64,000 bases of DNA from Hemibagrus wyckioides (taxonomy: Eukaryota; Chordata; Actinopteri; Siluriformes; Bagridae): contig NC_080711.1 of assembly GCF_019097595.1 (NCBI RefSeq), positions 15,269,428-15,333,427 of the forward strand. Direction: 5' to 3'. Positions 11,323 to 24,746 of the stretch are shown piece after piece. Position 1 is the stretch's first letter, and every line of letters starts with the position of its first letter. The notes beneath the pieces are model-generated. The model worked only from the letters and a program-made list of their open reading frames with translations. It was not told the DNA's origin and made no database searches. The translations under genes and the position numbers were made by a program.

Positions 11323-12628
11323 ACTTTTGCTTATCCAGATAATCTTCACAAATAAACATAACACAATTTATTATTTTTTGAAGCCTAAGTACAATCATCA
11401 GAAGTAACACTAAAACTACACCATGGTCACATGACCTCAACATCACACCCACTAAGCTTTCGACAGCTCTTTATTTAAAAAATGTGCTTGCTGATAAGGA
11501 ATCACTGTGCTCTTTTTTAGCTGAATTTAAACGAATAAAAAGTTGAAGTTAGAACGGATTGTAAGAGCTTATTCCGGTTATTTAACTGGAATATCCGGAT
11601 TTTAGGACTCATTCCTGCAGCACTCTATTCAGTCTTATTTGATCACTACATTTCTCATGAAGAACTTGGACTCAAGTCAGTGTGTTCTGTACTCTTTCCC
11701 ACTCTGCCTAGAGCTGATGACACACTGATGAAATGTTGATGGAATAATAAAACCCTTCCTACAGAAATACATTACTCTGTGATGGGGTTATAGTACAATA
11801 AACCCTGTATAATTTGGACTCGAGACTCAATACAGTTCATTTTTATTACCATATAGGAGAGAAAGAGACAGTGGATGAGAAGTGATGAGCTATTTAGACG
11901 AGTGTGAAAAGAGTGTTAAAAACACTGGAATATCGAGACACTATTCAGAGAGAGAAAGAGAGAGAGAGAGAGAAGTAGGGGAGGAGAAGAAGTGAGAGTG
12001 AGAGAGAATGAAATCTGGAGTGAAGTCATGTGGTTTGGATCTGGAGGTGTGATGATTTTCAGGGTGATGACACCATGACACAGCACTGAATCAAACACTA
12101 GCGTACTGAGCAAAAAAACATACGGAGGGGTTTATCGACTTCAAGAGTCATCAACTTCCTCTCCGAAAGACAAGGAGCTATGATAATCAAAAAAATAGAT
12201 GCCAAGAACAAGAAAATGGTGAAAACACCAAATTAATTCCACACAGATCCACAATAGCTTACGGGAAGAAGTGCTGGCTCTGGTTTATCACTTTTTTTTC
12301 AGCATTCTGTCATGCCAAACCAACCACACACCAAGCGACTGAATTCTGCCACAACACTTACAACATTCGAATGAATCAGACGTTGCTAACCTCTCATCGA
12401 GCAGACAAGTCAGCAGGCAAAACTGAGGCAGTCTTTGCAGTCTATTAAAGTTGGAAGTCAGAAATAACTCATTATTTCTCATAAGCATTGAAAAGTGCAG
12501 TGTAGTGCTCAGAATTCCAAGTCAAGAACTAGGGCAAAATCCGTTTTGCCTGAGCTCTCGGACATAAACACACCTGATGTTGTAACTTATGGGAGCACAC
12601 AGATTACATCATTTTTACTTGAGATATA
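11323..12628. other. unassigned non-coding stretch
   Basis: No gene recognised. Purine-rich (GA)n-like sequence lies at about 11945-12010. Confidence 0.5.
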
Positions 12629-13124
12629 GTGATCAGTCATAACATTATGACCACCTGCTTAATATTGTCTTGGTCCCCCTTTTGCTACTAAAACAGCCCT
12701 GACCCGTCATGCACTGTGTATTCTGACACCTTTCTGTCAGAACCAGCATTAACTTCTTCAGCAATTTGAGCAACAGTAGCTCGTCTGTTGGATTGGATCA
12801 CACGGGCCAGCCTTCGCTCCCCACGTGCATCAATGAGCCTTGGCCACTGTTCCTTCCTTGGACCACTTTTGATAGATCACTGCAGACCGGGAACACCCCA
12901 CAAGAGCTGCAGTTTTGCAGATGCTCTGATACAGTCGTCTAGCCATCACAAGTTGGCCAAATCCTTACGCTTGCCCATTTCTCCTGTTTCTAACACATCA
13001 ACTTTGAGGACAAAATGTTCACTTGCTGCCTAATATATCCCACCCACTAACAGGTGCCATGGTGAGGAGATCATCAGTGTTATTCACATCCTGTCAGTGC
13101 TCATAATGTTATGCCTGATCAGTG
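12629..13124 (-). mobile_element. non-autonomous Tc1/mariner element, both TIRs present
   Basis: A complete internally deleted copy. The left terminus GTGATCAGTCATAACATTAT (12629-12648) and right terminus CATAATGTTATGCCTGATCA (13102-13121) are inverted repeats. TA dinucleotides flank at 12627-12628 and 13125-13126, as expected of Tc1 target duplication. The interior holds only the transposase N-terminal region on the minus strand, itself broken by small deletions. The join near 12706, where CCTGACCCGTC meets ATGCACTGTG, marks loss of the catalytic domain. At 496 bp against about 1.3-1.6 kb for a full element, it would need transposase from another copy. Confidence 0.9.
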
Positions 13125-13780
13125 TAACTTGCTTTCACTGGATATGTAGCTTTTAATTTGTGGAAAGCTTTTAATTTCTATTGATTCTGTTGAGTTCAGG
13201 CCAATTTTATGAAGATGATAAGTGAAACATTTTATTTTCTGAGACTAGCTGTACAAATATAGCCTTACTCTGGACATCCATGCTTTTCTAAGCCGGATCA
13301 CTGGAACTCGTTTAGCTAAAAACTCCGGGAGCACAGTGAATGGCAGCACGATGCCTGTATGAATGCTAATAAACACAGACTTAATTGGCGTGTTTGTTTG
13401 TGTTTGTACATGACTAATCAGCTTGCAGCTAAGAATGTGTTAGTGCAGAATCTGACACAAATGCAAAAATGCACAGCATTTCAGTGTAAACACTGTAAAG
13501 TCCATCCAGCCTTAAGGAAAGGAATAAATTATCTTTACCATCATATTATACAATGCCAATCTCTAAGCTGCAATGTCCTATCTTATCAAACAAATTTAAT
13601 AGTAAATGCTTTGGCTTTGAAGTTTGCAGTATAGATCAATACACATTAAGGGTGTAACACTACACAAATTTCACGACAGACCACTTTTGCTCCTGTACAC
13701 AACTGATAAACAGTGTTTTCAGACAATGAAAATATTGTTCAGCTCTGGTTGCTTCTTTAATCAAGAAATGTAGAAATGTA
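13125..13780. other. unassigned non-coding stretch between two Tc1 copies
   Basis: No gene recognised. A 91-codon plus frame at 13359-13634 has several cysteine and histidine residues but no assignable domain. Confidence 0.45.
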
Positions 13781-14211
13781 CAGCCCTGACCAGTCATGCA
13801 CTGTGTATTCTGACACCTTTCTATCAGAACTAGAATTAACTTCTTCAGCAATTTGAGCAACAGCTCGTCTGTTCGGATCAGATCACACAGGCCAGTCTTC
13901 GCTCTCTACATGCATCAGTGAGACTTGGCCGTCCATGACCCTGTCGCCGGTTCACCACTGTTCCTTCCTTGGACCACTTTTGATAGATACTGACCACTGC
14001 AGACCGGGAACACCCCACAAGAGCTGCAGTTTTGGAGATGCTCTGATCCAGTCGTCTAGCTATCACAATTTGGCCCTTCGTCAAACTCGCTCAAATCCTT
14101 ACACTTGCCCATTTTTCCTGCTTCTAACACATCAACTTTAAGGACAAAATGTTCACTTGCTGCCTAATATATCCCACCCACTAACAGGTGCCATGATGAG
14201 GAGATAATCAG
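13781..14211 (-). mobile_element. Tc1/mariner deletion derivative, TIR-less fragment
   Basis: Same family and orientation as the copies at 7.5 and 12.6 kb. It has the same deletion join (CCTGACCAGTC meeting ATGCACTGTG, near 13787-13807). The minus strand keeps part of the helix-turn-helix region ([20 protein letters not shown]), with a frameshift just before it (13878-14084 stays open). Both outer termini are missing or unrecognisable. Confidence 0.88.
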
Positions 14212-15719
14212 AGTTAGACACTTCACACTTCTACCTTGGAATCTGATCTGTTTTTATTTCTGTAAATAGTGGTATAGAATATTTTTCCTGAATATTTATT
14301 ATAAGGTTATTTAACCTCATAGTTAGCATAATCAGAACTTGCGTGTATTCATTCAGGACTTGTCAAGAATTTTCTTAATCATCAAGGCCTCAAAATGACC
14401 ATGTAGGTGACTAACATCAAGGCCTAAAAATGAGCACGCAGGTGTCAAGGTTTTAAAACAAGCAAGAAGATGCCAGAATCATGAAGGACTCAGAGTGTCC
14501 TTGTATGCACCTTGTGTGCGAGTGAAACGTGAAGATTTTGACATTTACAATGTTGCTTATGCTTACAGTGTAAAATATTAAAGATAAAAAATATCACCAG
14601 TTAAACATGTAACAAGGTATGATTAAGACATTCATGAAACAATTTTAAACAAGAACAGAGAATGATGAATTAATTGTGGAGGTGGTTGAGATGTGATTCA
14701 AAGACAAAAAAAAATAGTATTAGAACTGTATAAAAGCCTGGCTGTATTGATTCAGATGACCAACAGATATCTCGGCTTTGTTGCTTTTTCAGTAACGTCT
14801 GACCTTAAACCCCTTGTGTTTGATAGTATAGATTTTTGATTAAAAAGATTTTCCACCACAGTGTTCAGACAGAGCCATGAAGCAGTGAAACATGGTTGGA
14901 CACCATTTCTGGCATGACTTTTCTGTATAGAAATACAACCAATGTCAGTAACCTGATCGACAGATGAGAGGAATACCATGCTTCCACCCCAAGAAAGAGA
15001 CAAGGGTGAATGATTCAAGAGTCAGTCAAGAGCCCTCCTGAAAGGTTTAATAAGCCAAAAGACATTAAGCCAAATGTAATGAGTCATTCATTTGTGTCAT
15101 ATGAGCAAGTGCAACCCTAAGCCCCGCAGGCCTGAATCAGAAGGCCATCTGCATAGTGCAAATCTTTAACCTTATTCAACAAGACAAGTCAAAATATACA
15201 CTAATTTACATGATCTCATTGCCTTTGACTTCAAGCATCCATCATTTAACTTTCTGTGACTTTTACTTACATCTGTGTCTGGCCCCTTGTCAGCCCCTGG
15301 ACAGGAGAATGAGACGAACTCATGGCACCTTTTGTGCACCACAAAACAGCACACTGCAAAAAAAAACAACAAAGAAGTTATATAAGATGTTTTTGCCATA
15401 CTGGTTCATATTGAATTTTCAATAACATTCTGCATACACAAGAACAATCTCATGCACAAGAAGAATTCAGTCTGTAATGTTAGGTGGAGATTCATCCCTC
15501 TGCTCATCATCCACTTCTCTGCATGATACAAACTGGTTGTCTTTCTTCTTGTGCTCATAAATAGGCCGAAACACATCCAGATGCCTCAGTAGATGGAAAA
15601 GGGAAAGATAAATTAGATTCACGGTTTTGCACGGTTCTGCAAAAGAGTAGCTAATGACAGCTCCAGAGATAGTTCTGTCATCTTGTATTTTGTCTACTGC
15701 AATTGCAAGATGCTCACAT

Positions 15720-15723
<4 letters not shown>
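14212..15723. other. unassigned stretch with a short degenerate tandem repeat
   Basis: Roughly 14381-14480 holds about three degenerate copies of a 29-36-bp unit beginning ATCAAGGCCT. An 88-codon minus frame (14752-15018) has no recognisable domain. No gene is supported. Confidence 0.5.
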
Positions 15724-15789
<66 letters not shown>

Positions 15790-15803
15790 ACACACACACA
15801 CAC
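15724..15803. repeat. compound (CT)n-(CA)n microsatellite
   Basis: CT dinucleotides (about 15724-15764) pass into CA dinucleotides (to 15803) with one GA interruption. Opposing low-complexity frames here are not genes. Confidence 0.97.
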
Positions 15804-16500
15804 CATGTACAGTATGCAGATTCACTGTTCTAGCAATTACTGAGCAACACTTTAACTTTGGATGTTGATTTGGATGCAAACAGAACAACTAGATCATTCT
15901 TGACTAGTTTGCCACTGCTAATATCCTGTTTAATTATCTGATGATCTGCATACAATATCTTTACACTCATCTATTATCAAGGTATTCGAGTAACCAGCTA
16001 TGTGGTTATGCACTCAATGCCTCTTCAATAAAAATCCACCTCAGTTTCCATCAGATTTTATCCTTTGGAGAAAATTCACTTCAGCACAGCCACACACCAA
16101 TAAATACTGTGTATCTTAGGCACGGGTGTGCAGTCTTATCCAGAAACTTCCAGTGTGGCTTCAAGTTTTCATTCCAACCAAAAGCAGAAGACACACCTTT
16201 TAGGAAATCAAGACGACGTGATTAAACAGGACTGCATATTGCACAATTTTTTATTATTATTATTTTTATTATTATTAACTCTAGCACTGCCTATTTATTT
16301 AATACTATTTAATACTTAATGATGACCACTGCACATATATTTTATACACAATAACAATCTGTTCATTATACACATACATAATACTCTAATCTACAGTTTT
16401 AAACCACCAACCTATTATCATACAGTTAATCTGTACAGTTTCAGTTTGTAAATAATGTGAGAGCTTTCATTATGTATATTCATAGATTCATAGACATAGA

Positions 16501-16503
<3 letters not shown>
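15804..16503. other. unassigned non-coding stretch
   Basis: No gene recognised. A TTATTATTATT tract lies near 16251-16276. Part of 16115-16320 resembles a diverged repeat fragment, but I cannot name it. Confidence 0.45.
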
Positions 16504-16590
<87 letters not shown>

Positions 16591-16612
16591 TATACATATA
16601 TATGAATATATG
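16504..16612. repeat. (AT)n microsatellite
   Basis: About 75 bp of pure AT alternation followed by imperfect TACATA units. It is perfectly self-complementary and prone to cruciform formation. Confidence 0.97.
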
Positions 16613-16814
16613 CAGTATATTCTTTCTTATTTGTGATATTTGTAAGTATTTGTGAGTTTGGTGAGTACTTTAAGTTCTTGTGTTCTAGTACTCACTGCTG
16701 CTCTTGTATTACGACTGTGGCAAAAAGATTGGACACCCTGGCTCTAAATTTATTTAAAAATTAAAAATCACATCAAGTCATAAATGAGCTATAGATAAGG
16801 CAATAGATATGTTG

Positions 16815-17045
16815 TTGCTCATTCAGCTGGGGTCGCCACAGCGGATCATTTGGTCTGCTTGTTTTCATTTGGCACAGGTTTTACGCCGAATGCCCTTCCT
16901 GACGCAACCCTCCCATTTAATCCGGGCTTTGATACCGGCACTGAGAGTTAACTCTTCAGTGGCTGGGTTAGTGTCCTGCCCAGGAATCGAACCTGGGCCT
17001 CTGCAATGAGAGCGCAGGATCCTGCCACTGGAGCACCAGGAGGCT
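16815..17045 (-). repeat. tRNA-Glu-derived SINE
   Basis: Minus-strand head: CCTCCTGGTGCTCCAGTGGC at 17043 downwards, with B box AGGTTCGATTCCT near 16983-16996, close to consensus. Downstream are the GCACTGAGAG and TTGGCACAGG blocks (plus-strand reading) shared with the copy at 11.1 kb. The 3' tail reads GATCCGCTGTGGCGACCCC (minus), shared with the LINE fragment at 60.6 kb. This copy is better preserved than the one at 11.1 kb. Confidence 0.87.
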
Positions 17046-17666
17046 CAGATAAGGTAATAGATATCATTTCATTCAAATAAAGTCAGTTAATATGAGAGAT
17101 ATCATCCAGATTCTATATATCGTTTAAATGATCTAAATGCTCTATTTATTTTTCAAAAATAAGAGTTTTCAGTGGTGTACTCTGACGTTAAAGTGTAGAG
17201 TTTCTAAACAAAATGTGTAAAAGTTGTGAGGTCTGCAGTCATAAGTAACGCTTGCAGAACCTTTGAAAGTAGACTGTTTTAGTTTGGTATCCCCAGTAAT
17301 GCCTTTTTACCAATGCAAATAGCATGCATCAGTAGGAGCTTTGGAAATCTCTCTACAGCTACCAGACAATGACAATGACACACACACACACACACACACA
17401 CACAGTGAGTTCAATCAACAGCCTACAGCTCCACTGTAATAAGTGAGCCACACACATCAAACAGAATGTGAGTAATTGGCCAATATAAATATAACTGACA
17501 TGTTTTATTGAAGTTAATGACAAGCCTTGTATTATTGACAGCAAGTAGTACTGTGTCAAATATAAAGGCCTGAAATGACAAAATATGGTTAATTGGACCT
17601 TTGAGAGCAATGCAATAAATATATTCCTATAAGTACATGAAGCCTTTCTCTTCCTGTCTGTGTTTC

Positions 17667-17707
<41 letters not shown>

Positions 17708-20230
17708 AATACACCAAGCACAAGTATATATACTACCACCTGTGCAGACAAGAGAGCACAGATTGATTTGACTGAAACGAAGCTGAATAAGTGTGTATGT
17801 GTCTAGAGGAGTGGGAGAGCGTGCTTACCAGTGTGTGTTAAAATATCACAGCTTGACCTTTCCATATGCTTTTCTGCAACCTCTCTGAATATTGAATCAC
17901 ATTTATTGCAGAATGACCAATCATTACTGCCAATCAATATCACACGCCAGCATGTCTGATCAAACCCATGATCTTGAATCCTGCCGCCACACAGCACACC
18001 CACAGGGTTTTGTTTAGAGTGTAAATGAGCAGGAGATATTGGATTTGGATTGAAAGATGATTTTGGATGGGATTTTGCAAGTCTGAGTGACTGAATAGGA
18101 GCTTGTCAATTTTTCACGTGCAATACTAGAATAGTGTTCTATTCTATTTTTTTAAGGGCATCTTGATAGCTTGTTCAGGATTTTCATTTTCGGGTCAGTC
18201 TGACCTGACTTAAATCAACCCATTTGCTGACATCCTGTATATACTATAGTAGACATCTTTCACGTAAATAAAAGGCATACAAAAATTCACACACTGGCCA
18301 AAATCCAGACGTATTTTTAACATTTGTGCTCAATCCTATTCAGCCTAATTGAAAAAGAACTTTATATTGATTTAGTATCAGCTGGTGCTTCTGTTGGAAA
18401 TGGAAACAAGTACAGAGTATTTTATATAAATTGAAACCCAATACTGAAAAAAACTAGGACTACGCAACAAACACAACAAAAACTAGACAAGCAGGAAATG
18501 AGTATGAGCATGGCATTGATATAGCAACATGAAACATGACTTAAATACTAGTCAGGTGAGATCCAGGGGGGTAATGGGAAACTGCAGTGTATTCGGCACA
18601 AGCATGACATTGCTAAGGAAGTTCGTTCTCTAAAAGAAGAAACAATCCACCCAAAGCTATTGTTTAAACATTTAGTTATACCTAAACTCATCCAAAGTGA
18701 ATTTAAATGATTAAAGCACAATGTCAATAACAACCAGTTCCTGTGTTCCCAAACTACTCATACTTTTTATCCTCCTTCTCATTTAATCTGTAGGTTCTTT
18801 AGAACAGCTTATTGAATTCATGAAAAAAATAAAGGATAAAAGAGGATAGAAGTGTGGATTTCATGACATAAATTTACAGAATGTCAGCTTTAATTTGGTT
18901 TATTGTATACACTCTACATTCAGGTGTATTAAGAAAAGATGTACATTTCCTTGAAAAGGGCCATTTATAAGAAAAACATGAAGGTTAATATATCTCATTT
19001 TCCTCAGTTACTACTAAGCAGACTTCGAGGAAATGGTGAGCATAACAAATATGACCGAACATAATTTATTCCTCCTCATGGACCAGTGTGCTTGAACAGT
19101 GAGCTGCCGGTGAAAAGAAAAGGCAAAGACAGACATTCCCAGAAAAGGCAGAAGCTTCTGATAAATATAATATTTGTTACAGAACTACACACATTTACAT
19201 TTGTTCCTCTGGCATTAATCCAAAACAAGCTTACAAGTAGACGGCTAAATTTCCCCTAACTGACCAAAAACAAGTGCAAGATATCTGCGGGTGATGAACA
19301 ATATTTTATTAGTGTATCAGAGACTAGGCGAGTACACTGTAGAGTGCATGATTACTTTAGAGTTGGTAAGGAAATGAGCCTGGTTATTATAAATGGATGA
19401 TTTATGGGAGTGCTGATTAGGTAATTTTTATTATAGCTTAAGTGTAATGAGTTATAAATGATTATATAAGTTTAAATAACTATTATTTAATACAATTTCT
19501 TTATCTCTTGTATCAATATCTAGTTTTGTCACGTTTACAATGCCACAGATCTACATCAGCCATATATACCAAATTAATAATTCCAATCTCCAGCAATGTC
19601 CAATTGCTCTCATAAGAGCTCAGTGCTCTTGTTTGATGTTTCTCGCAGCTTGCAAGGGAAACATCAAACTTGATTTTAGATGATGTACCTCAAAGAAGGT
19701 ATGGGAATTTTATTTGGTTACTCAGCTACACTGTACCAGTGAAGTGGAGTAAGATTAGTAATATGTGCTCATGTAGGTTAACATATCATCTGCGGTCATT
19801 TAAATAACAACCCAACCTGGTGGTCTGATCAGATAAGAAGTGCCTGGGTGAGGAGAGCTCCATAACACCTGCCCATGTATTGTTACCGCAAGGTCAAGCT
19901 GGATTATATTAACAATAGAGAAATAAAGAAATTGAAAGAGGTAAGAATTCATCTTGGTCAGAGACAGAAATATCTGTTTTAAAGAAGTGTTAGATATCAT
20001 TAGAGTAGCTATGGTAAGATACTAAAATGCTTCTTAGAATGTGTTCAATCATTGGGTAGGTGGACAAAGAAGAGAGAGTCATGTTTAAGAGCACCGTGTG
20101 CCTTATTTTGCTGATTTAGGGGAGTTGTAATCATTGCTCTCGCAGAATGCACTATAGCGCTCCTGTATGGACGTGAAAGCTGAAGTGAAAGAACATAAAC
20201 TCAGAAAATTGGTGTTCGAAGAAGCTGCCA
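17046..20230. other. unassigned stretch with two (CA)n tracts
   Basis: (CA)n microsatellites lie at about 17379-17404 and 17671-17704. They create a low-complexity 130-codon minus frame (17359-17751), not a gene. The rest (17.8-20.2 kb) shows no recognised gene or mobile element. Confidence 0.55.
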
Positions 20231-20290
20231 GAGTGTGTGTGTGTGTGTGCGTGTGTGTGTGTGAGAAAGAGGAAGAGAGAGAGAGAGAGA
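20231..20290. repeat. compound (GT)n-(GA)n microsatellite
   Basis: GT dinucleotides with one GC interruption (to about 20262) pass into GA-rich sequence. A (CT)n tract of opposite purine bias follows at 20378-20409. Confidence 0.95.
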
Positions 20291-20377
20291 GTGCAGATGT
20301 ACCGCTTAATCCTTTCTCCTCTCCTGTCACCAACTCAAACAGGGAATAAACCTGTCAGGGGCTAGACACCCTGATCC

Positions 20378-20409
20378 TCTCTCTCTCTCTCTCTCTCTCT
20401 CCCTCTCTC
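20378..20409. repeat. (CT)n microsatellite
   Basis: About 16 CT units with one CC interruption. The facing GA tract lies 90 bp upstream, so the two could pair as a short inverted repeat. Confidence 0.93.
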
Positions 20410-21453
<1,044 letters not shown>

Positions 21454-21468
21454 TATATATATATATAT

Positions 21469-22465
21469 AAAATAAAAATTGAATTCTCTCTGTACAAGCA
21501 AAGCAACAGGGTGCAATTAATGCAACATAAGCAGATTGTTCTGTGTATAAACTGATCTCAGGGTTGTGTATAAAAAGCCCTAGCATCCCATGTCTAGTCC
21601 TGTGTGTTGTCCTGGCTGATGGCCCGAACGGTAAGAAACCATTCTTTCTTGGCTGATTCTGATAATTTTGCTTATTTCTAATGCTACAATTATTTTTGTA
21701 AAAATAATTCAGGAAGCACTTTCATGTTCTCATATTGAAAATATCCAAGCACCATAGCCATAGCCTTTCTAATACAAGGTTTGTGATTTAAGCTTTTATA
21801 TAACGATGTGGACTGACTTGCAAATATGCTATTTTTTTTTTAAATATTACACCTGTGTATAATGATAACTAACACTTCAAAAAGCTTGCTAGACAGCTGC
21901 CACTTAATACAATAAACAGGAAGAATGTAATTAATAGCAAACTCAAATAAAGTGACATATCGTCACATCACCACCTAGGAACGGACTCCAACATGGCAGC
22001 TTAACACACACACACACACACTACACACACACTTCCCCCCACTCTCAGTCACCCAGCTACTGATTGGACACATCTGTATTCAAACACACACACACTGATT
22101 AAAAGAAATTTCTTTCAATTGAATCACTGCAAAGTGTTTGCTTACTTCATGCTTGTTGTCTGAAGCTACCAAGCCTTTTACTGTTGTTTCTGATTTCTGT
22201 TCTCATGTTACTGACTTTGCCTCGCCTTTACTGTGTTGTCTGCTAATCACCTGATTATATCTCCCGTTTTTTAATCCAGCGTGCTGATTTTTACTACAGT
22301 GTACTTTTACATGCAACTGCATTCGATTCATGATAGTTCATGCTATGAACATGAGAACATGTATTTTATCATATGAGCATATGTGCATATGAGACAAAAC
22401 GCTTTGGGAAGTTGGGAAGAGAAAAGAAAAAAAAATCACTGAAATTAGGCAAGTGATGATTATTG
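21469..22465. other. unassigned stretch with a promoter-like patch
   Basis: A TATAAAAA motif at 21569 is followed 42 bp later by an ATG (21619) and four codons later by GTAAGA, described under findings. Short CA tracts lie at about 22004-22080. No gene is supported. Confidence 0.4.
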
Positions 22466-22520
22466 AAAATAAATGAATGAATGAATGAATGAATGAATGA
22501 ATGAATGAATGAATGAATGA
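22466..22520. repeat. (AATG)n tetranucleotide microsatellite
   Basis: About thirteen AATG units. Fish SINEs often end in such AATG tails, but no SINE body is recognisable upstream. Confidence 0.95.
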
Positions 22521-24522
22521 TCACAGAGTGCTTGGACATGAAGTGTTGTATTTCGCTTGTATATGTACATGAGGCTCTGGATCCAACAACTGCTCTAAAC
22601 TGGATGATGGGGCTACTAAAGATGAATGAATAAATGATTTCTTTTTTGTGAGCCAATTAATAATAATTCTGGACAGCACAGTACACTTTATATTGCTGAT
22701 GAGCTCTTGAATCATGGAGGCTTCAAATAAAACTTTTAGCTGCTGGTACATCTGTATTAAGTGCAGATTTGCCTTGGATGACTGTGTTTGTCTGGATTTT
22801 CATCATGGCACTGGATTTGGACCCAGTTTTTTCCAAGAAGGCTGTAGAAAGCAACTAACTTTTTCTCTCAGTGACACACAAATGCCTATGAACATGCATA
22901 CACCACACAGTATCCATTTTTTGTCACTTATACTCGAGTGGCCTTTTAAGCTACTAAATTGAATGATGAAGACCAAGGCAGCCAGCCTTCCTCTGCTAAT
23001 GACATGTTTACCACCATGAAGGATTCGCATTAATGATGGATTTAGTGCGCAGAGCCTATAATGTGCTGGCTCCAATAACACATGGCAGGTCAGGGAGTGC
23101 CAGAGCTGTTAGGATTAATTACCGTGGGCTTTGTTTCCGATGCCGGAGAGCAACTCGTAAAGTCAGTCGATAAAGAACAGCTTACAGAGCTGTGAGCAGA
23201 GTCTAACAAGTATTTACACCTCGGCCTCTCCCTCGCATGCACCCAGAGCCTTTGAAGCAGTGATTAGCCATGGCTAATCTAGCATGACTGGAAACCTTTA
23301 GCCTCACTTTAAACAGAATTGCCTCAGTGCACAAAAACAGTGGGCAACACACATACACACACACAGAGAAATGACAAATGCCAAGAGTGGTAGATGATGT
23401 AATTTGCATTAAGGAATATTAATTAAAAGATAAGTAGCGAAAGACACACAAAGAGAAAGAAACAATAAGAGCAAGAGTGAGAGAGATCCTCTGTCAACAT
23501 GACAGCCTTGAGAAAAACATCTCTGACACACACGCAATAAAGCTTAAGTTACTGCCTTCTCTACGACAGACAATTCCAAACACACATACACCCACATGCA
23601 GATGTACATATGAGTACATGTGCAAGCACACACACAGATGCACACACGCACACCTTTGGCAGTATCACAGTGTTGATTGATGATCCTGCCTTTTTATACT
23701 GACAGTCAGAAAACAATAAGTCTTTCTGTGTCAAATTCTCGTCAAACTTTCATAGGACTCTCGGAGCATCCCGCTTTAGCTCACGACAAAAAGAGAGAGC
23801 AAAAGCTGAACCAGGGTGTAGCTTACTGGCCGCGCTGTCACTTTATCCCTCTTTCTACTCCCGCTGCCATGGAGATAGACTGGCATGTTACAGGCCCAAA
23901 GCAAGTGCACCTCTGCAATTAGAGCTGGCCCTATAGATAGCCTGCCTCTAAACTGATAAACAATTCAGTGTGAGAAGACAGGCTTTGCTTTGACCTTGTT
24001 ACAGAATGTTCCACAAGCCAAAAAGTAAGAGTAGATGCAAGAGGACAAGTGAGTCAGATTGGACAGCCGTTCACACAGGGGAGACACACTGCACACACTC
24101 ACACCTGTTTATGATCTGTAGAGGACAAGGATGAATGGCCTGAGTGACTGAATGAATTTCAAGCACACGAAGGTATTTGTCTTCTCTCCAGAAACTGGCA
24201 CCCTGTGTCTTCTAGAAACCCAGAACTTGATCTGATTCCTAGATGAATTTCCAAGAAGGTGTAGAGACTAACTTTTCTTAAACCTCGTTTTCTGCCAACT
24301 TGATCGTTTGTACATTCCCACCCACTAGCTAGCTCTCCTTCCCACAGATCTGGCAAAACGCAGCAAAGCGAAACAAACTTACAAGCTCCAAAACACTGAC
24401 ATTACAGAGAAGAACAATGAGCTGGTGAGGACTTTAGCAAATAGAGGTGCAGATGTGAGAAACAACAGTATATTTACTCTATTACATTTACTTTAACATT
24501 TTGAATCATTTATATTCATATG
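22521..24522. other. unassigned stretch, partly GC-richer
   Basis: No gene or element recognised. About 22970-23180 contains several TAAT-core sites and few low-complexity tracts, so it is a possible regulatory element. CA-rich text lies near 23345-23365 and 23580-23655. Confidence 0.4.
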
Positions 24523-24746
24523 AGGCGCATGGTGGCTTAGCACATATGCATCCTCTGGGTACTCTGGTTTCCTCCCCCAGTCCAAAGACATGCATTGTAG
24601 GCTGATTATCATGCACTGTAGGCTGTCATCTCTAATTGTGTGAGTGTGCATGAAATTGTGCTCTGTGTTTGGCTGGCACTTGGGATAGACGCCACGCTCT
24701 CTTCAACTCTGTGTAGGATAAGCCATAAAGAAAATGGATGGATGGA
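24523..24746 (+). repeat. V-SINE / DANA-like SINE with internal deletion
   Basis: A head like the other V-SINEs (GGCGCATGGTGGCTTAGCAC) runs straight into the central GGTTTCCTCCCCCAGTCCAA block, so the B box part is lost. The GTGTGAGTGTGCATG and GATAAGCCATAAAGAAAATG parts follow, then a short (GATG)n tail. Order and strand match a plus-oriented insertion. Confidence 0.85.

Noticed and set aside
16970..17045. tRNA-Glu gene on the minus strand
   Set aside because: It lacks a proper anticodon arm and acceptor pairing and runs directly into a SINE body; the same structure recurs at 11.1 kb.
17359..17751. 130-codon minus frame as a gene
   Set aside because: Its two ends are (CA)n microsatellites coding for CVCV runs, and the middle shows no domain.
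21619..21630. First exon of histone H3 (MART)
   Set aside because: Four residues are too few to identify a gene, and no following H3 sequence could be found downstream.
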